Below the pieces are notes generated by a model, which was not told the DNA's origin, ran no database searches, and saw only the letters and a program-made list of their open reading frames with translations. From an uncultured Tolumonas sp. (GTDB lineage Bacteria > Pseudomonadota > Gammaproteobacteria > Enterobacterales > Aeromonadaceae): a DNA stretch of 64,000 bases. Location of the stretch: contig NZ_OY782757.1 in NCBI RefSeq assembly GCF_963678185.1, forward strand, positions 3,438,001 through 3,502,000, written 5' to 3'. Positions 45,141 to 54,719 of this stretch are shown here, in pieces (position 1 is the first letter of the stretch; every line of letters begins with the position of its first letter). A program made the position numbers and the translations under genes.

Positions 45141-46334
45141 GTGCACAAAACAAACGAAAACCAAGAAAGAACACAATTTGACATCATTGTCGTCGGTGGC
45201 GGCATGGTCGGCGCTGCAGCCGCCTGTTTGTTAGCGCAACAAGGTTGGCAGATCGCGGTGGTGGAGCAAACAGAACCGGAAGTCTATGCGCCAGCGCAAG
45301 CCATGGATCTGCGAGTCTCTGCCATCAGCCCGGCATCGGTGGCTTTATTGCAGCAAGCCGGTGTTTGGGATGCCATTTTGGCAATGCGGGTACGCGCCTA
45401 TACTGAATTGGCTACTTGGGAAGTGAGCGGGTTGGAAACGCACTTCCATGCACATGAAGCGGGTGTTAATGAGCTTGGGTATATCATTGAAAACCGGCTG
45501 CTCCAGCTGGCGTTATGGCAAAAACTGCAAACATTACCGAATGTGCGATTGTATTGTCCGGCACAGATAAACACGCTGATACAAACGGATGAACAAGCAA
45601 CAATAACGTTAAATAATGGTCAGGTGCTGTCAGCCAGCTGGTTGCTGGCAGCAGACGGTGCGAATTCTAAAATTCGGGCCTTGGCTAAGATTGGCGTTAA
45701 TAGTTGGGATTACCGGCAAGATTGTTTGTTGATCAATGTTGATCTGGAGGACGAGGCGCCTGCCATCACTTGGCAGCAGTTTTATCCGTCTGGTCCACGT
45801 TCATTTTTACCGCTGGCGGGGAACAAAGCCTCGTTGGTTTGGTATGACACACCGGCTCGGATCGCACAGTTAACGGCTATGACGCCAGCGATGTTGGAGC
45901 GGGAAGTGAAACGCCATTTTCCTGAACAGTTACCAGCTTGCAAGGTAACTCATTTTGGCAGTTTCCCTTTGACGCGCCGACATGCGCAACACTATTACCA
46001 AGGGCGGGTGATTTTACTGGGGGATGCGGCGCACACCATTCACCCGTTGGCTGGGCAGGGCGTAAATCTGGGCTTTAAGGACGTTGCCTGTTTAGTCGAT
46101 CTTTGGCATTCCGTGCAGCAAAAACAACAAGATTTTGGCCAAAAGCAACTGCAGCAATATGAACGTCAACGCCTGTGCGATAACACTTTGATGCAATCAA
46201 CGATGGATCTGTTTTATGCAGGGTTTAGTTCATCACACATGCCGTTGAAAGTGCTGCGCAATATCGCGTTGCTGGCAGCGGAAAACGCCGGCTGGTTGAA
46301 GCAAAAAGCCCTGCGTTATGCACTCGGGTTGTAA
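45141..46334 (+). CDS. ubiF: 3-demethoxyubiquinol 3-hydroxylase UbiF
   Basis: 397 residues of the UbiH/UbiF/Coq6 flavin monooxygenases: FAD dinucleotide motif IIVVGGGMVGAAAACLLAQQ, later GDAAHTIHPLAGQGVNLGF. Sequence such as DLRVSAISPASVALLQQAGV, WQQFYPSGPRSFLPL and YAGFSSSHMPL fits UbiF rather than UbiH/UbiI. It adds the last hydroxyl in ubiquinone synthesis. Start is GTG with GGAG 7 nt upstream. Its 3' end overlaps yeiE by 19 bp. Confidence 0.9.
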   Translation: MHKTNENQERTQFDIIVVGGGMVGAAAACLLAQQGWQIAVVEQTEPEVYAPAQAMDLRVSAISPASVALLQQAGVWDAILAMRVRAYTELATWEVSGLETHFHAHEAGVNELGYIIENRLLQLALWQKLQTLPNVRLYCPAQINTLIQTDEQATITLNNGQVLSASWLLAADGANSKIRALAKIGVNSWDYRQDCLLINVDLEDEAPAITWQQFYPSGPRSFLPLAGNKASLVWYDTPARIAQLTAMTPAMLEREVKRHFPEQLPACKVTHFGSFPLTRRHAQHYYQGRVILLGDAAHTIHPLAGQGVNLGFKDVACLVDLWHSVQQKQQDFGQKQLQQYERQRLCDNTLMQSTMDLFYAGFSSSHMPLKVLRNIALLAAENAGWLKQKALRYALGL

Positions 46335-47215
46335 TTGTATTGTTTGACCTGCTGTTCCACATCCAGAAACACTTTCAGACTGCGCGATAAGTGTTTCTGC
46401 TTGTGACGGATCAAATACAGTGGGCGTACGATATTGTTCATGCCTTGCAGTTGTAAAGTACTCAGGCGGCCACTTTCCAGTTGTTCTGCAATGACGGCCT
46501 GGGATAAACAACTAACGGTCTGGCTGTGGCTGACCGCGTGTTTGATGGCTTCCGAGTTACCTAATTCCATTACCAGATTAAAGTGGTGGAGTTGCGGTAA
46601 CAGTAGTTGTTCGACCACTTCGCGCGTGCCAGAACCAGCTTCACGTAAGATCCACTGACACTCGGCCAGTTGTTCTGCACTGACGGTTTTTCCTGCTAAC
46701 GGATGGGTGGCCGCACAAAACAGCAGCAGCTCATCTTGCCGCCAGAGCTGGCTTTCCAGTTCCATGCGATGACAAGGGCCTTCAATAAAGCCAATATCCA
46801 CGTCGAAATTCGCTACCGCTTCCGCAATGTCAGCACTGTTCGCGACTCTTAATTCCAGCTGGATACCGGGAAATTTTTCCCGATAACGGGCGATCACCGC
46901 CGGTAATAGATAATTCCCAATTGTAGTGCTGGCACCAATTTTTAACACACTGCGACCATCAGCAAATAGGTTTTCCAGCTCTTGCGCTTGTTCCAGTAAC
47001 GCCTGCGCACGCGGGAAAAGTAACCGGGCATTTTCATTGACAATCAAACGTTTGCCTGCGCGTTCAAACAGTTGCACACCCAGCTGATTTTCGAGATCAG
47101 CCAGCGCACTGCTGACAGCAGATTGAGATAACGAGAGTTTCTCTGCCCCGCGCGTGGTGGACTGAGTGTCGATAACGGCCAGAAAAACTTCTAATTGACG
47201 CAGCGTGATGTTCAC
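46316..47215 (-). CDS. yeiE: LysR-family regulator YeiE
   Basis: 299 residues. N-terminal winged helix (ITLRQLEVFLAVIDTQSTTR, LSQSAVSSALADLENQLG) and a substrate-binding domain with IGFIEGPCH, ILREAGSGTREVV and LGNSEAIKHAV. These match E. coli YeiE (CysB-like subgroup). In enterics YeiE has been linked to iron homeostasis and sulfite response; regulation targets here are unknown. It is divergent from the glutathione transferase gene, a possible target. Confidence 0.87.
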   Translation of the reverse strand: MNITLRQLEVFLAVIDTQSTTRGAEKLSLSQSAVSSALADLENQLGVQLFERAGKRLIVNENARLLFPRAQALLEQAQELENLFADGRSVLKIGASTTIGNYLLPAVIARYREKFPGIQLELRVANSADIAEAVANFDVDIGFIEGPCHRMELESQLWRQDELLLFCAATHPLAGKTVSAEQLAECQWILREAGSGTREVVEQLLLPQLHHFNLVMELGNSEAIKHAVSHSQTVSCLSQAVIAEQLESGRLSTLQLQGMNNIVRPLYLIRHKQKHLSRSLKVFLDVEQQVKQYNYNPSA

Positions 47216-47402
47216 AGTGATATCATTTTTTTGGATTGATTATTCAAATATAATCATTTTTAGTAATTAATTCATCTTTATTCTTTGTTTAGCTATTTTT
47301 CGGGTTTAGCACGTAATGATATTCGAGGAATGATTGACGGGAATAGTCAACCATTCCATTATCAACAGCGACGGGTAATCTCGCCTTCATTAAGGAGAAA
47401 CG

Positions 47403-48005
47403 ATGAAACTGTACTACGCTCCCGGTGCCTGTTCTCAGGCTTCCCACATTGCATTACGCGAATCAGGTTTAGATTTTCAGCTGGAAAAAGTCGATTTACG
47501 CCAGAAAGTCACTGCGTCAGGCGAAGATTATCGCACTATTAATCCACTAGGTTATGTGCCAGCGCTACAACTGGACACCGGTGATGTGATCACCGAAGGC
47601 CCAGCGATCATGCAATTTATTGCTGATCAGGCGCCGGCCTCAGGCTTGTTGCCGGCAGCCGGTGTTGCACGTTATCGTGCGATTGGCTGGTTAAATTTTA
47701 TCGCGACTGAATTGCATAAAACCTGTTCACCGCTGTTTTCCCCAACTATCACCGAAGAACAACGTAAACCTATTATTGAGCGTTTATCGTTGCGTCTGGA
47801 TGCTATCGAGCACAAGTTTGCAGCCGGCGGTTATTTAATGGGTGCGAATTACTGTGTTGCTGATATTTATCTGTTTGTTGTGACTGGCTGGTTTGGTCGG
47901 TTACAGATCCCATTAAAAAAATGGCCACACATCGAGCGTTTCCGCGAAGTGGTGGCAACACGCCCAGCAGTACAAGCCGCATTAGAAGCCGAAGGGTTGA
48001 TTTAA
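47403..48005 (+). CDS. gstA: Glutathione S-transferase, beta class (GstA-like)
   Basis: 200 residues: thioredoxin-like N-domain (MKLYYAPGACSQASHIALRE with Cys10) and helical C-domain. ATELHKTCSPLFSP holds the His typical of the beta-class glutathione site, and YLMGANYCVADIYLFV is the N-capping box. It conjugates or reduces electrophiles with glutathione. TAAGGAG precedes the ATG; the divergent 187-bp gap to yeiE holds the promoters. Confidence 0.9.
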   Translation: MKLYYAPGACSQASHIALRESGLDFQLEKVDLRQKVTASGEDYRTINPLGYVPALQLDTGDVITEGPAIMQFIADQAPASGLLPAAGVARYRAIGWLNFIATELHKTCSPLFSPTITEEQRKPIIERLSLRLDAIEHKFAAGGYLMGANYCVADIYLFVVTGWFGRLQIPLKKWPHIERFREVVATRPAVQAALEAEGLI

Positions 48006-48024
48006 CTCATCGCTTATTTGTATG

Positions 48025-48050
48025 AAAGCCCGCTTTGCGGGCTTTTTTGT
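48025..48050 (+). terminator. Intrinsic terminator of gstA
   Basis: A 9-bp stem AAAGCCCGC / GCGGGCTTT with a 3-nt loop and a T-run (TTTTTTG), 20 bp past the stop. Confidence 0.9.
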
Positions 48051-48147
48051 TTTGGCTTGCGCGTTTTAATGTCATGAAAGCTTTGGCACAATGCCGACGA
48101 GCATAACCTCGATGCCATTTGCCGAGGCATTATTACGGAGAGTTCTT

Positions 48148-50598
48148 TTGTCGCAATTACCCATCCACGATCTGTTGCCACAACTTGCGCAGGCGTGCCA
48201 TTCGCACAATCAGGTGATCCTGCAGGCATCGCCGGGGGCGGGTAAGTCGACGGTGGTGCCCTTATTCCTGTTACAACAATTAGCAGGTAGTGGTCGTATT
48301 ATCATGCTGGAACCGCGCCGCTTGGCTGCGCGAAATATTGCACTGTATCTGGCGCAGCAACTTGGTGAACCGGTCGGGCAGCAAGTGGGTTATCGCGTGC
48401 GTGGTGAGCAGAAAACCAGTAAAGCCACGCGGCTGGAAATTGTCACCGAAGGCATTTTGACGCGCATGCTGCAGCAAGATCCGGAGCTAAATGGTGTCGA
48501 TCTGCTGATTTTTGATGAGTTTCATGAACGTAGTTTACAAGCCGATACGGCACTGGCGTTTGCGTTAGAAAGTCAGGCGGCATTACGACCTGAGCTGAAA
48601 TTACTGGTGATGTCAGCCACACTCGATGGTTTACCGCTACCACAACTGCTGCCTGATGCTGTGGTGCTGAATTGCCCCGGTCGCAGTTATCCGATCACTT
48701 ACCACTATCAGCCGGTAAACCGACAACAACCGTTAGTGCCGCAATGGGGTTCGGTGATTATTGATGCTATTTCAAATGAGCAAGGCAGCTTATTAGTTTT
48801 TCTGCCCGGAGCCGGTGAAATTGATCGTTTGGCTGAATGGCTGCAAGCACGCTTATCCGACACTATTGCTGTGTTACGTTTACATGGCCGATTACCATTT
48901 GCCGAACAACAGAAGGCAATTTTGCCTTGTGCAGCAGGGCAACGCAAAGTCGTGCTGGCGACCAATGTAGCGGAAACCTCGCTGACCATAGAAGGTATTC
49001 AGGTTGTCATTGATAGTGGTCTGGAGCGTCGCAGCAGCTTTGATTTAAAAAGTGGAGTGACACGACTAGAGACCAAACAGATCGCCAAAGCGTCAGCCAC
49101 CCAACGTGCGGGGCGTGCTGGTCGTTTAGGCCCCGGTGTTTGTTATCGGTTGTGGAGCCAGGAAGCGCAAGAACGTCTGGAAGAACAGGCGCCGGCAGAG
49201 ATCCTGTGCAGTGACCTGTCATCATTGTTACTGGAAGCCGCGCTTTGGGGCAGTACGCCGGAACAATTACCTTTGCTAGACCCACCACCGGCTGCGGCAT
49301 TGGCGGCAGGCCGGCAGTTGTTGCAATGGTTGGAAGTCTTTGATGCGCAGCATAAATTGACGGATAAAGGCCATCAGCTTGCCGCCTTACCTTGTGAACC
49401 ACGCTTGGGGCATTTGTTATTAGGTGCGCAGGCGCTGGAACAGCAAGGTTATGCTGATTTACTGGTCGCAGCTTGTTATCTGGTCGCGTTACAAGAAGAG
49501 CGCGTGTTGGGTAATGATCCTGTCTCTGTGCAGTTGCAGCGTTTAAGTCATAGTCTACGCCCGACAGCACAACGCTGGTGGCAACGGTTAAACGGCGAAG
49601 CTGCTTTACCGGCTTGTTCGGTGGCGCAAATCGATCTGTTGTGTGCGCTGGCGTGGCCTGATCGCATTGCGAAAAACAGTGGTGAATTGCGGTATCAATT
49701 GGCAAATGGTCAGCGTGCCGATCTGCTGTTTGATCATCCTTGTCAGGGCAAAGAGTGGCTGGTGGCCGTCTCACTGCAACAAACGGAACAAGGCTTACGC
49801 ATCTATACCGCCGAGCCACTGGACATCGTGACGCTGCAGACTATGCAACCACAGCTGTTTCGTGAAACAACACATCTGGGCTGGGATAGCAAAGCCGAGC
49901 GAGTACGTGCAGAAAAACAAGCCTGCCTGGGTGCTATTGTGCTGAAACGTCAGCCACTCACTGATCTGAGTGCCGAGCAAAAAACACAATGTTTGCTGGA
50001 AGGGATCCGCTTACATGGTCTGGCGTGTTTACCCTGGAATGAAGAGAGCGAGCAGTGGTTGCAACGCTGGCGTTGTGCCGCTGATTGGCTGCCAGAGTTA
50101 GCATTGCCTGCGGCTGACGATACGACGTTATTAGCGAGTCTGGAGCAATGGCTATTACCACATCTGGATGGAATGTCGCGCTTGGACGATCTGCGACGAT
50201 TATCATTCCCAACCATTTTGAAAGGGAACTTAAGCTGGGCACAGCAGCAAAAATTAGATGAGTTATTACCCACCCATTTTACCGCGCCAACCGGAAGCCG
50301 TATTCCATTACGCTATGCCGCAGGGCGCGCTCCGGTGCTGGCGGTACGTATTCAGGAGATGTTTGGTCAACGCGACACACCGAAAGTGGCGCATGGCAAA
50401 ATAGCATTACAGATCGAGTTGTTATCGCCGGCGAAGCGCCCGCTACAGATCACGCAAGATCTGGTGGCCTTCTGGCAAGGGGCGTATAACGATGTAAAAA
50501 AAGAGGGCAGAGGGCGTTACCCGAAACATTTTTGGCCCGATGATCCACTAGAAGCAATGCCGACAAAAACAGTGAAACGACTGATGCAAAAGGATTAA
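48148..50598 (+). CDS. hrpB: ATP-dependent RNA helicase HrpB
   Basis: 816 residues of the DEAH-box family: Walker A SPGAGKSTVVPL (~30), IFDEFHERSLQAD (~125, DEFH variant of DEAH), MSATLDG, VLATNVAETSLTIEGI, QRAGRAGRLGPG and the C-terminal HrpB domain (GRGRYPKHFWPDDP). Length fits E. coli HrpB (~809). The start is uncertain: TTG 48148 has GGAG 7 nt upstream and gives the family N-terminus; ATG 48112 and 48091 lie upstream in frame. Cellular RNA target unknown. mrcB follows after 6 bp, the conserved order. Confidence 0.92.
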   Translation: MSQLPIHDLLPQLAQACHSHNQVILQASPGAGKSTVVPLFLLQQLAGSGRIIMLEPRRLAARNIALYLAQQLGEPVGQQVGYRVRGEQKTSKATRLEIVTEGILTRMLQQDPELNGVDLLIFDEFHERSLQADTALAFALESQAALRPELKLLVMSATLDGLPLPQLLPDAVVLNCPGRSYPITYHYQPVNRQQPLVPQWGSVIIDAISNEQGSLLVFLPGAGEIDRLAEWLQARLSDTIAVLRLHGRLPFAEQQKAILPCAAGQRKVVLATNVAETSLTIEGIQVVIDSGLERRSSFDLKSGVTRLETKQIAKASATQRAGRAGRLGPGVCYRLWSQEAQERLEEQAPAEILCSDLSSLLLEAALWGSTPEQLPLLDPPPAAALAAGRQLLQWLEVFDAQHKLTDKGHQLAALPCEPRLGHLLLGAQALEQQGYADLLVAACYLVALQEERVLGNDPVSVQLQRLSHSLRPTAQRWWQRLNGEAALPACSVAQIDLLCALAWPDRIAKNSGELRYQLANGQRADLLFDHPCQGKEWLVAVSLQQTEQGLRIYTAEPLDIVTLQTMQPQLFRETTHLGWDSKAERVRAEKQACLGAIVLKRQPLTDLSAEQKTQCLLEGIRLHGLACLPWNEESEQWLQRWRCAADWLPELALPAADDTTLLASLEQWLLPHLDGMSRLDDLRRLSFPTILKGNLSWAQQQKLDELLPTHFTAPTGSRIPLRYAAGRAPVLAVRIQEMFGQRDTPKVAHGKIALQIELLSPAKRPLQITQDLVAFWQGAYNDVKKEGRGRYPKHFWPDDPLEAMPTKTVKRLMQKD

Positions 50599-50604
50599 TT
50601 CATT

Positions 50605-52905
50605 TTGGCAAAGAAACCGGTAACAAAAAAAGTAACAAGCTATCCATTCTGGCATTGGCGCCGCTGGATAAGTTTTGCCATCAAGCTGAGCTTGGTTGGT
50701 ATTGCCTTCATGGTAATGTTTGGTATCTATCTCGACAGCCTGATCCACAGCAAGTTTGATGGCCAGAAATGGCAGCTTCCGGCTGTGGTATATAGCCGTC
50801 CATTGGAGTTGTTTCCAGGGCAGCGTTTATCGGTGCAGCAGATGTTGCATGAGCTGAAGTTACTGAATTACCGCGAAAGTGCTCGCCCACAGGGGCCGGG
50901 GCAATATGCGGTGAATGGTCAGCGAATGCTGGTGATCCGTCGTTCGTTTGATTTTGCCGATGGCACTGAAAAGATGCGTCCGTTGTTGCTGAGTTTTAGC
51001 GGTCAGCGTCTGGCGAGTATTCAAAGTGCCGATAATCAGCATGAACTGGCCTATGTCCGCATGGATCCGGTCTTACTCGACCGCCTGAGCGGCGATGAGA
51101 TCGAAGATCGAATTTTGCTACGCATTAATCAGGTGCCGCAAACGTTCGTTAACATGCTGTTGCTGGTGGAAGACCGCGATTTTTACAGCCATGGCGGCGT
51201 GTCGATTCTTTCGATTGGCCGTGCGTTTCTGGCTAATTTACGCGCTGGTCATGCGGTACAGGGCGGCAGTACGCTGACCCAGCAGCTGGCGAAAAACTAT
51301 TTCCTCACGCGTGAACGCAGTCTGATGCGTAAAGTGCAGGAAGCCTACATGGCGGTGATCATCGATTACCGTTATGAGAAAAACCAGATCCTCGAAACCT
51401 ACATGAACGAGATCTACCTCGGTCAGAACTATGCACAAGGCGTATATGGTTTTGGTCTGGCGTCATATTTCTATTTTGGTATGCCACTCAATGAGCTGGA
51501 GCCAGATCAAATGGCGTTGCTGGTCACCATGGTGCGTGGCCCCTCTTATTACGACCCGTGGCGTTATCCAGAACGGGCACAGCAGCGTCGCGACATGATT
51601 TTGCGGTTGATGCTGGAAAATCAGCAGTTGTCACCGGAGCAGTTCCAGTTGTATGCCTCGCGGCCTTTAGGGTTACTGGAACGTGGGCAGATGACTTTTG
51701 GTCGCACCCCAGCCTTTATGAATTTGTTGCGTCGTGAATTACGCCAACGATTTGGTGAGGGTTTCCTGAAACAGTCTGGCCTGAAGATTTTTACCAGTCT
51801 GGACCCGGTGGCACAACAAGCTGCGGAAGAGTCGGTGTCCTCGCAACTGGATAGCATTGAAAAACGCCTGAATCGCAAGGAACTACAAGGTGCGATGGTG
51901 GTGACTAACCGCCATTCCGGTGAAGTGTCTGCGTTAGTTGGCGGACGGGATACCAATTATGCCGGCTTAAATCGTGCACTGGATGCGCGCCGTCCGATTG
52001 GTTCTCAGGTTAAACCGGCTGTTTATCTGACTGCACTGGATCAGGGTTATCAGTTGGCAACGCCGTTGAAAGATGAACCGTTGCAACTGCGTAATCAGGG
52101 CGGTAAAACCTGGGCGCCGCAAAACTACGATAAAACCTATCGTGGGAATGTGCCGCTATATGCGGCGATGGCCAATTCACTGAACGTACCGACCGTTCGT
52201 TTAGGTATGGCGGTTGGTATTCCGGCGGTGGCGGAAACGCTGAAAAAACTGGGAGTGACGCAGGATATTCCTCTTTTCCCGTCCCTGTTTTTGGGCATTC
52301 TGGAGTTATCGCCATTTGAGGTTAATCAGTTCTATCTGACATTAGCGACACAAGGCTTATATCAGCCATTAACCGCGATCCGCACCATTCAGGATAGTGA
52401 CGGCAAAGTGTTGTATCAACGTGCCGAGAAAGCCGAGCGCCGTATTGACAGCCAGTCTGCCTATCTGACGTTATTTACCATGACCAAAGTTGCCAGTCAG
52501 GGTACGGCGCGAGTGCTGGCATCGCAGTTCCCCGGTGCTGTGTTGGCGGGTAAAACGGGTACGACGGATAACCTGCGTGACGCCTGGTTTACAGGGATGG
52601 ATAACGACGAGTTGATCACCACCTGGGTCGGTCGGGATGATAACCAGCCCGCTGGTCTAACTGGCGCCAATGGTGCATTGCCATTATTTAGTAATTATAT
52701 GCAACGACGGGGCGTGAATTCGCTGAAATTGCAGGTACCACAAGGTATTTCCATGGTGAACTTCAATGTCGATGGTAAACCGGTGGCCAGTGGTTGTGGC
52801 GGAGCGCTGATGTTACCGGCCCGAACCGATAAACTACCACCAGAAGAAAGTTGCAGCAGTACGCCGGTGGATTGGATTAAAAATATGTTCTCTAGTGGAG
52901 AGTAA
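50605..52905 (+). CDS. mrcB: Penicillin-binding protein 1B (bifunctional class A PBP)
   Basis: 766 residues: short cytoplasmic tail, one membrane helix (~22-45), UB2H domain (~60-140) that binds LpoB, GT51 glycosyltransferase (catalytic Glu189 in VEDRDFYSHGG; GGSTLTQQLAKN) and transpeptidase (Ser467-x-x-Lys470 in IGSQVKP; SLN in ANSLNVPT; Lys650-Thr-Gly). It polymerises and cross-links peptidoglycan. Start is TTG, with AAGGA about 10 nt upstream; no ATG fits the family start. Its C-terminal tail is shorter than in E. coli but ends with the matching WIKNMF motif. Confidence 0.96.
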   Translation: MAKKPVTKKVTSYPFWHWRRWISFAIKLSLVGIAFMVMFGIYLDSLIHSKFDGQKWQLPAVVYSRPLELFPGQRLSVQQMLHELKLLNYRESARPQGPGQYAVNGQRMLVIRRSFDFADGTEKMRPLLLSFSGQRLASIQSADNQHELAYVRMDPVLLDRLSGDEIEDRILLRINQVPQTFVNMLLLVEDRDFYSHGGVSILSIGRAFLANLRAGHAVQGGSTLTQQLAKNYFLTRERSLMRKVQEAYMAVIIDYRYEKNQILETYMNEIYLGQNYAQGVYGFGLASYFYFGMPLNELEPDQMALLVTMVRGPSYYDPWRYPERAQQRRDMILRLMLENQQLSPEQFQLYASRPLGLLERGQMTFGRTPAFMNLLRRELRQRFGEGFLKQSGLKIFTSLDPVAQQAAEESVSSQLDSIEKRLNRKELQGAMVVTNRHSGEVSALVGGRDTNYAGLNRALDARRPIGSQVKPAVYLTALDQGYQLATPLKDEPLQLRNQGGKTWAPQNYDKTYRGNVPLYAAMANSLNVPTVRLGMAVGIPAVAETLKKLGVTQDIPLFPSLFLGILELSPFEVNQFYLTLATQGLYQPLTAIRTIQDSDGKVLYQRAEKAERRIDSQSAYLTLFTMTKVASQGTARVLASQFPGAVLAGKTGTTDNLRDAWFTGMDNDELITTWVGRDDNQPAGLTGANGALPLFSNYMQRRGVNSLKLQVPQGISMVNFNVDGKPVASGCGGALMLPARTDKLPPEESCSSTPVDWIKNMFSSGE

Positions 52906-52919
52906 GTCGCTGAAATATT

Positions 52920-53022
52920 GCGCAGGTCATCAACTCAACGCTGACATGCCGTAAATCCATCCATGGAGGCTTGGGCGCCGCATCCTTGCGGCGCACAGTC
53001 GACTTATGAGTTGGTGACCCGC
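52920..53022. repeat. Foldback palindromic element, copy 2
   Basis: A ~103-bp element between convergent mrcB and yajL. Outer arms GTCATCAACTCA (52926-52937) and TGAGTTGGTGAC (53007-53018) pair over 12 bp with one G-T. Inside are TCCATGGA and the hairpin GCGCCGC-ATCCTT-GCGGCGC (52975-52994). The core 52938-53007 aligns with copy 1 (31371-31442). A second small palindrome (CCTCTCAGCTGAGGGG, 53025-53040) follows. Confidence 0.8.
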
Positions 53023-53053
53023 GGCCTCTCAGCTGAGGGGCAAAGGCTACCTA

Positions 53054-53620
53054 TTAAGCCAACATATCCTTACGCACCTGCGCTGCTATTTCTTTGCCTT
53101 GTAACTCCGCAACAATTGCCAACGCAAAATCAATACTGGTGGCCGGGCCTTGGCTGGTGATCAGCTTATTGGGCTTATCCACCACGACGCGATCTTGGCG
53201 GAGTTGCTTGGCGGGTAACTGACTTTGCGTACCGGGGTAACCCGTGACCAAAGCATCGCCAATCAGATCATGATGAGCTAAAACGAATGCTGGCGTGGCG
53301 CAAATTGCTGCGCGCCATAATTCGTTGGCGCGTTGTTTTTTCAGCAGCTCAATGACCATCGGGTTATCGCGCAGATATTCAGCACCCGGCAAACCGCCGG
53401 GTAATACGATCACATCGAACATCTCATGTGCTACTTCTTCCAGCAAATGATCGGCTACCAGATGTACACCACGAGAGGCGACGACTTCGCGCTGTTTGTT
53501 GGGGTTGATCGATGCGACCGTGACTTTGATTCCGCCGCGTACCAGCGTATCAATGCTGGTTACCGCTTCAATCTCTTCACAACCAGGGGCAATAATAACC
53601 AGTGCTCTTTTGCTCATCAT
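53054..53620 (-). CDS. yajL: DJ-1/PfpI family protein YajL
   Basis: 188 residues with the DJ-1 fold: ALVIIAPGCEEIEAV (Glu of the elbow), VLPGGLPGAEYLRDN and the reactive Cys in AAICATPAFVLAHH. It matches E. coli YajL, reported to act as chaperone/deglycase in oxidative stress, though the deglycase claim is debated. AAGG is 7 nt before ATG 53620; the ATG at 53626 sits too close to it. It follows panE by 8 bp, the same order as E. coli. Confidence 0.92.
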   Translation of the reverse strand: MMSKRALVIIAPGCEEIEAVTSIDTLVRGGIKVTVASINPNKQREVVASRGVHLVADHLLEEVAHEMFDVIVLPGGLPGAEYLRDNPMVIELLKKQRANELWRAAICATPAFVLAHHDLIGDALVTGYPGTQSQLPAKQLRQDRVVVDKPNKLITSQGPATSIDFALAIVAELQGKEIAAQVRKDMLA

Positions 53621-53628
53621 GTTCATCC

Positions 53629-54534
53629 TTATGCGGTGACAAATTGTGATTCTAATGCTTTGATTTTTAGGTATAGCGCACGGTGTCGTGGTAATTCAAG
53701 CCCGTTTCGTTCGGCTTGCTGCAACAGATAACCGGTAATGTAGTCAATTTCCGTTCGGCGTCGATTAGCGAGATCTTGTTGCATCGATGAGTAATTTTGC
53801 GCAGTACGATCGATCACCTGCAAAACCAGCGCTTGCCATTCACTAGCCGTCTTTGTTAGACCGTTTTGTAATAATAATGGTTGTAACTCCAGACACAATT
53901 CGGCGATCTCATCTTGATGCTGTAACAGGATGCCATTGGACTGATCATAAACTGCTGATAGTGGATTAATGACCGCATTCACCACCAGTTTTTGCCACTG
54001 TCGTTCCTGTATATGCTCGCTCCAGGCGGTATGTCCTAAGGCATCAACCAATGGCGACACTAATGTTTGCCACTGTTCCCCAGCTGAATTCAGTGCTCCC
54101 AGCCAGGTTTCACCAAAGCCGGTGTGTTTAATATGACGGGCGTCGGTTTTCAGGGCGCCACAACTGGTGACGCCGGCTAACAACGGATTATGCGGGAAAT
54201 GTTCGGTCAGCCATTCAGCCGTGCCCATACCGTTATGCAACAGCACAATCGGGCAAGATTCCGGCAATAAACCGATCAGCGGTTGTAAGGCATGGGTGAC
54301 TTGCCAGACTTTGGTGGTGACCAGCAAACAACCAATCTGCGTCAGATCCTGATAGCCGATACAATCAAGTTCACACATGCAAATTGAACCATCCAACTGT
54401 TCCAACAACATAGGTTTAGTTTGTTGCCGGTGTGGCTGACGTGTGTCGAGCAGGTTAACTTTCTGGCCGCTGCGTTGCAGGTGGGTGGCAAACAAAGAAC
54501 CCACGGCGCCGGCTCCTAAAATGGTCCATTGCAT
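53629..54534 (-). CDS. panE: 2-dehydropantoate 2-reductase PanE
   Basis: 301 residues: NADP-binding start TILGAGAVGSLFATHLQ, then VLLHNGMGTAEWL and KLVVNAVINPLSAVYDQSNG (catalytic Lys and substrate-binding Asn/Ser). It reduces ketopantoate to pantoate in CoA synthesis. It forms a panE-yajL operon divergent from yajQ, as in E. coli. Confidence 0.94.
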   Translation of the reverse strand: MQWTILGAGAVGSLFATHLQRSGQKVNLLDTRQPHRQQTKPMLLEQLDGSICMCELDCIGYQDLTQIGCLLVTTKVWQVTHALQPLIGLLPESCPIVLLHNGMGTAEWLTEHFPHNPLLAGVTSCGALKTDARHIKHTGFGETWLGALNSAGEQWQTLVSPLVDALGHTAWSEHIQERQWQKLVVNAVINPLSAVYDQSNGILLQHQDEIAELCLELQPLLLQNGLTKTASEWQALVLQVIDRTAQNYSSMQQDLANRRRTEIDYITGYLLQQAERNGLELPRHRALYLKIKALESQFVTA

Positions 54535-54719
54535 AAACAGGTTAACTCGCTGTCAGATATAATAATTAATTGTACGATGTCGGACATGAATTGGCAGTTT
54601 TATCTCCAGCGTACTTGAAGTTACAACGCTAATTACTTCGGATATCGCTGTAGATTACCTTCATTCAGATGCTGATTTCTGCTAGATTTAGCGCCAATTT
54701 GGAATGAGGAGAATTTACT

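Noticed and set aside
49007-49819. 270-codon open frame antisense to hrpB
   Set aside because: It is the shadow of the helicase coding frame, with no family features and no ribosome site.
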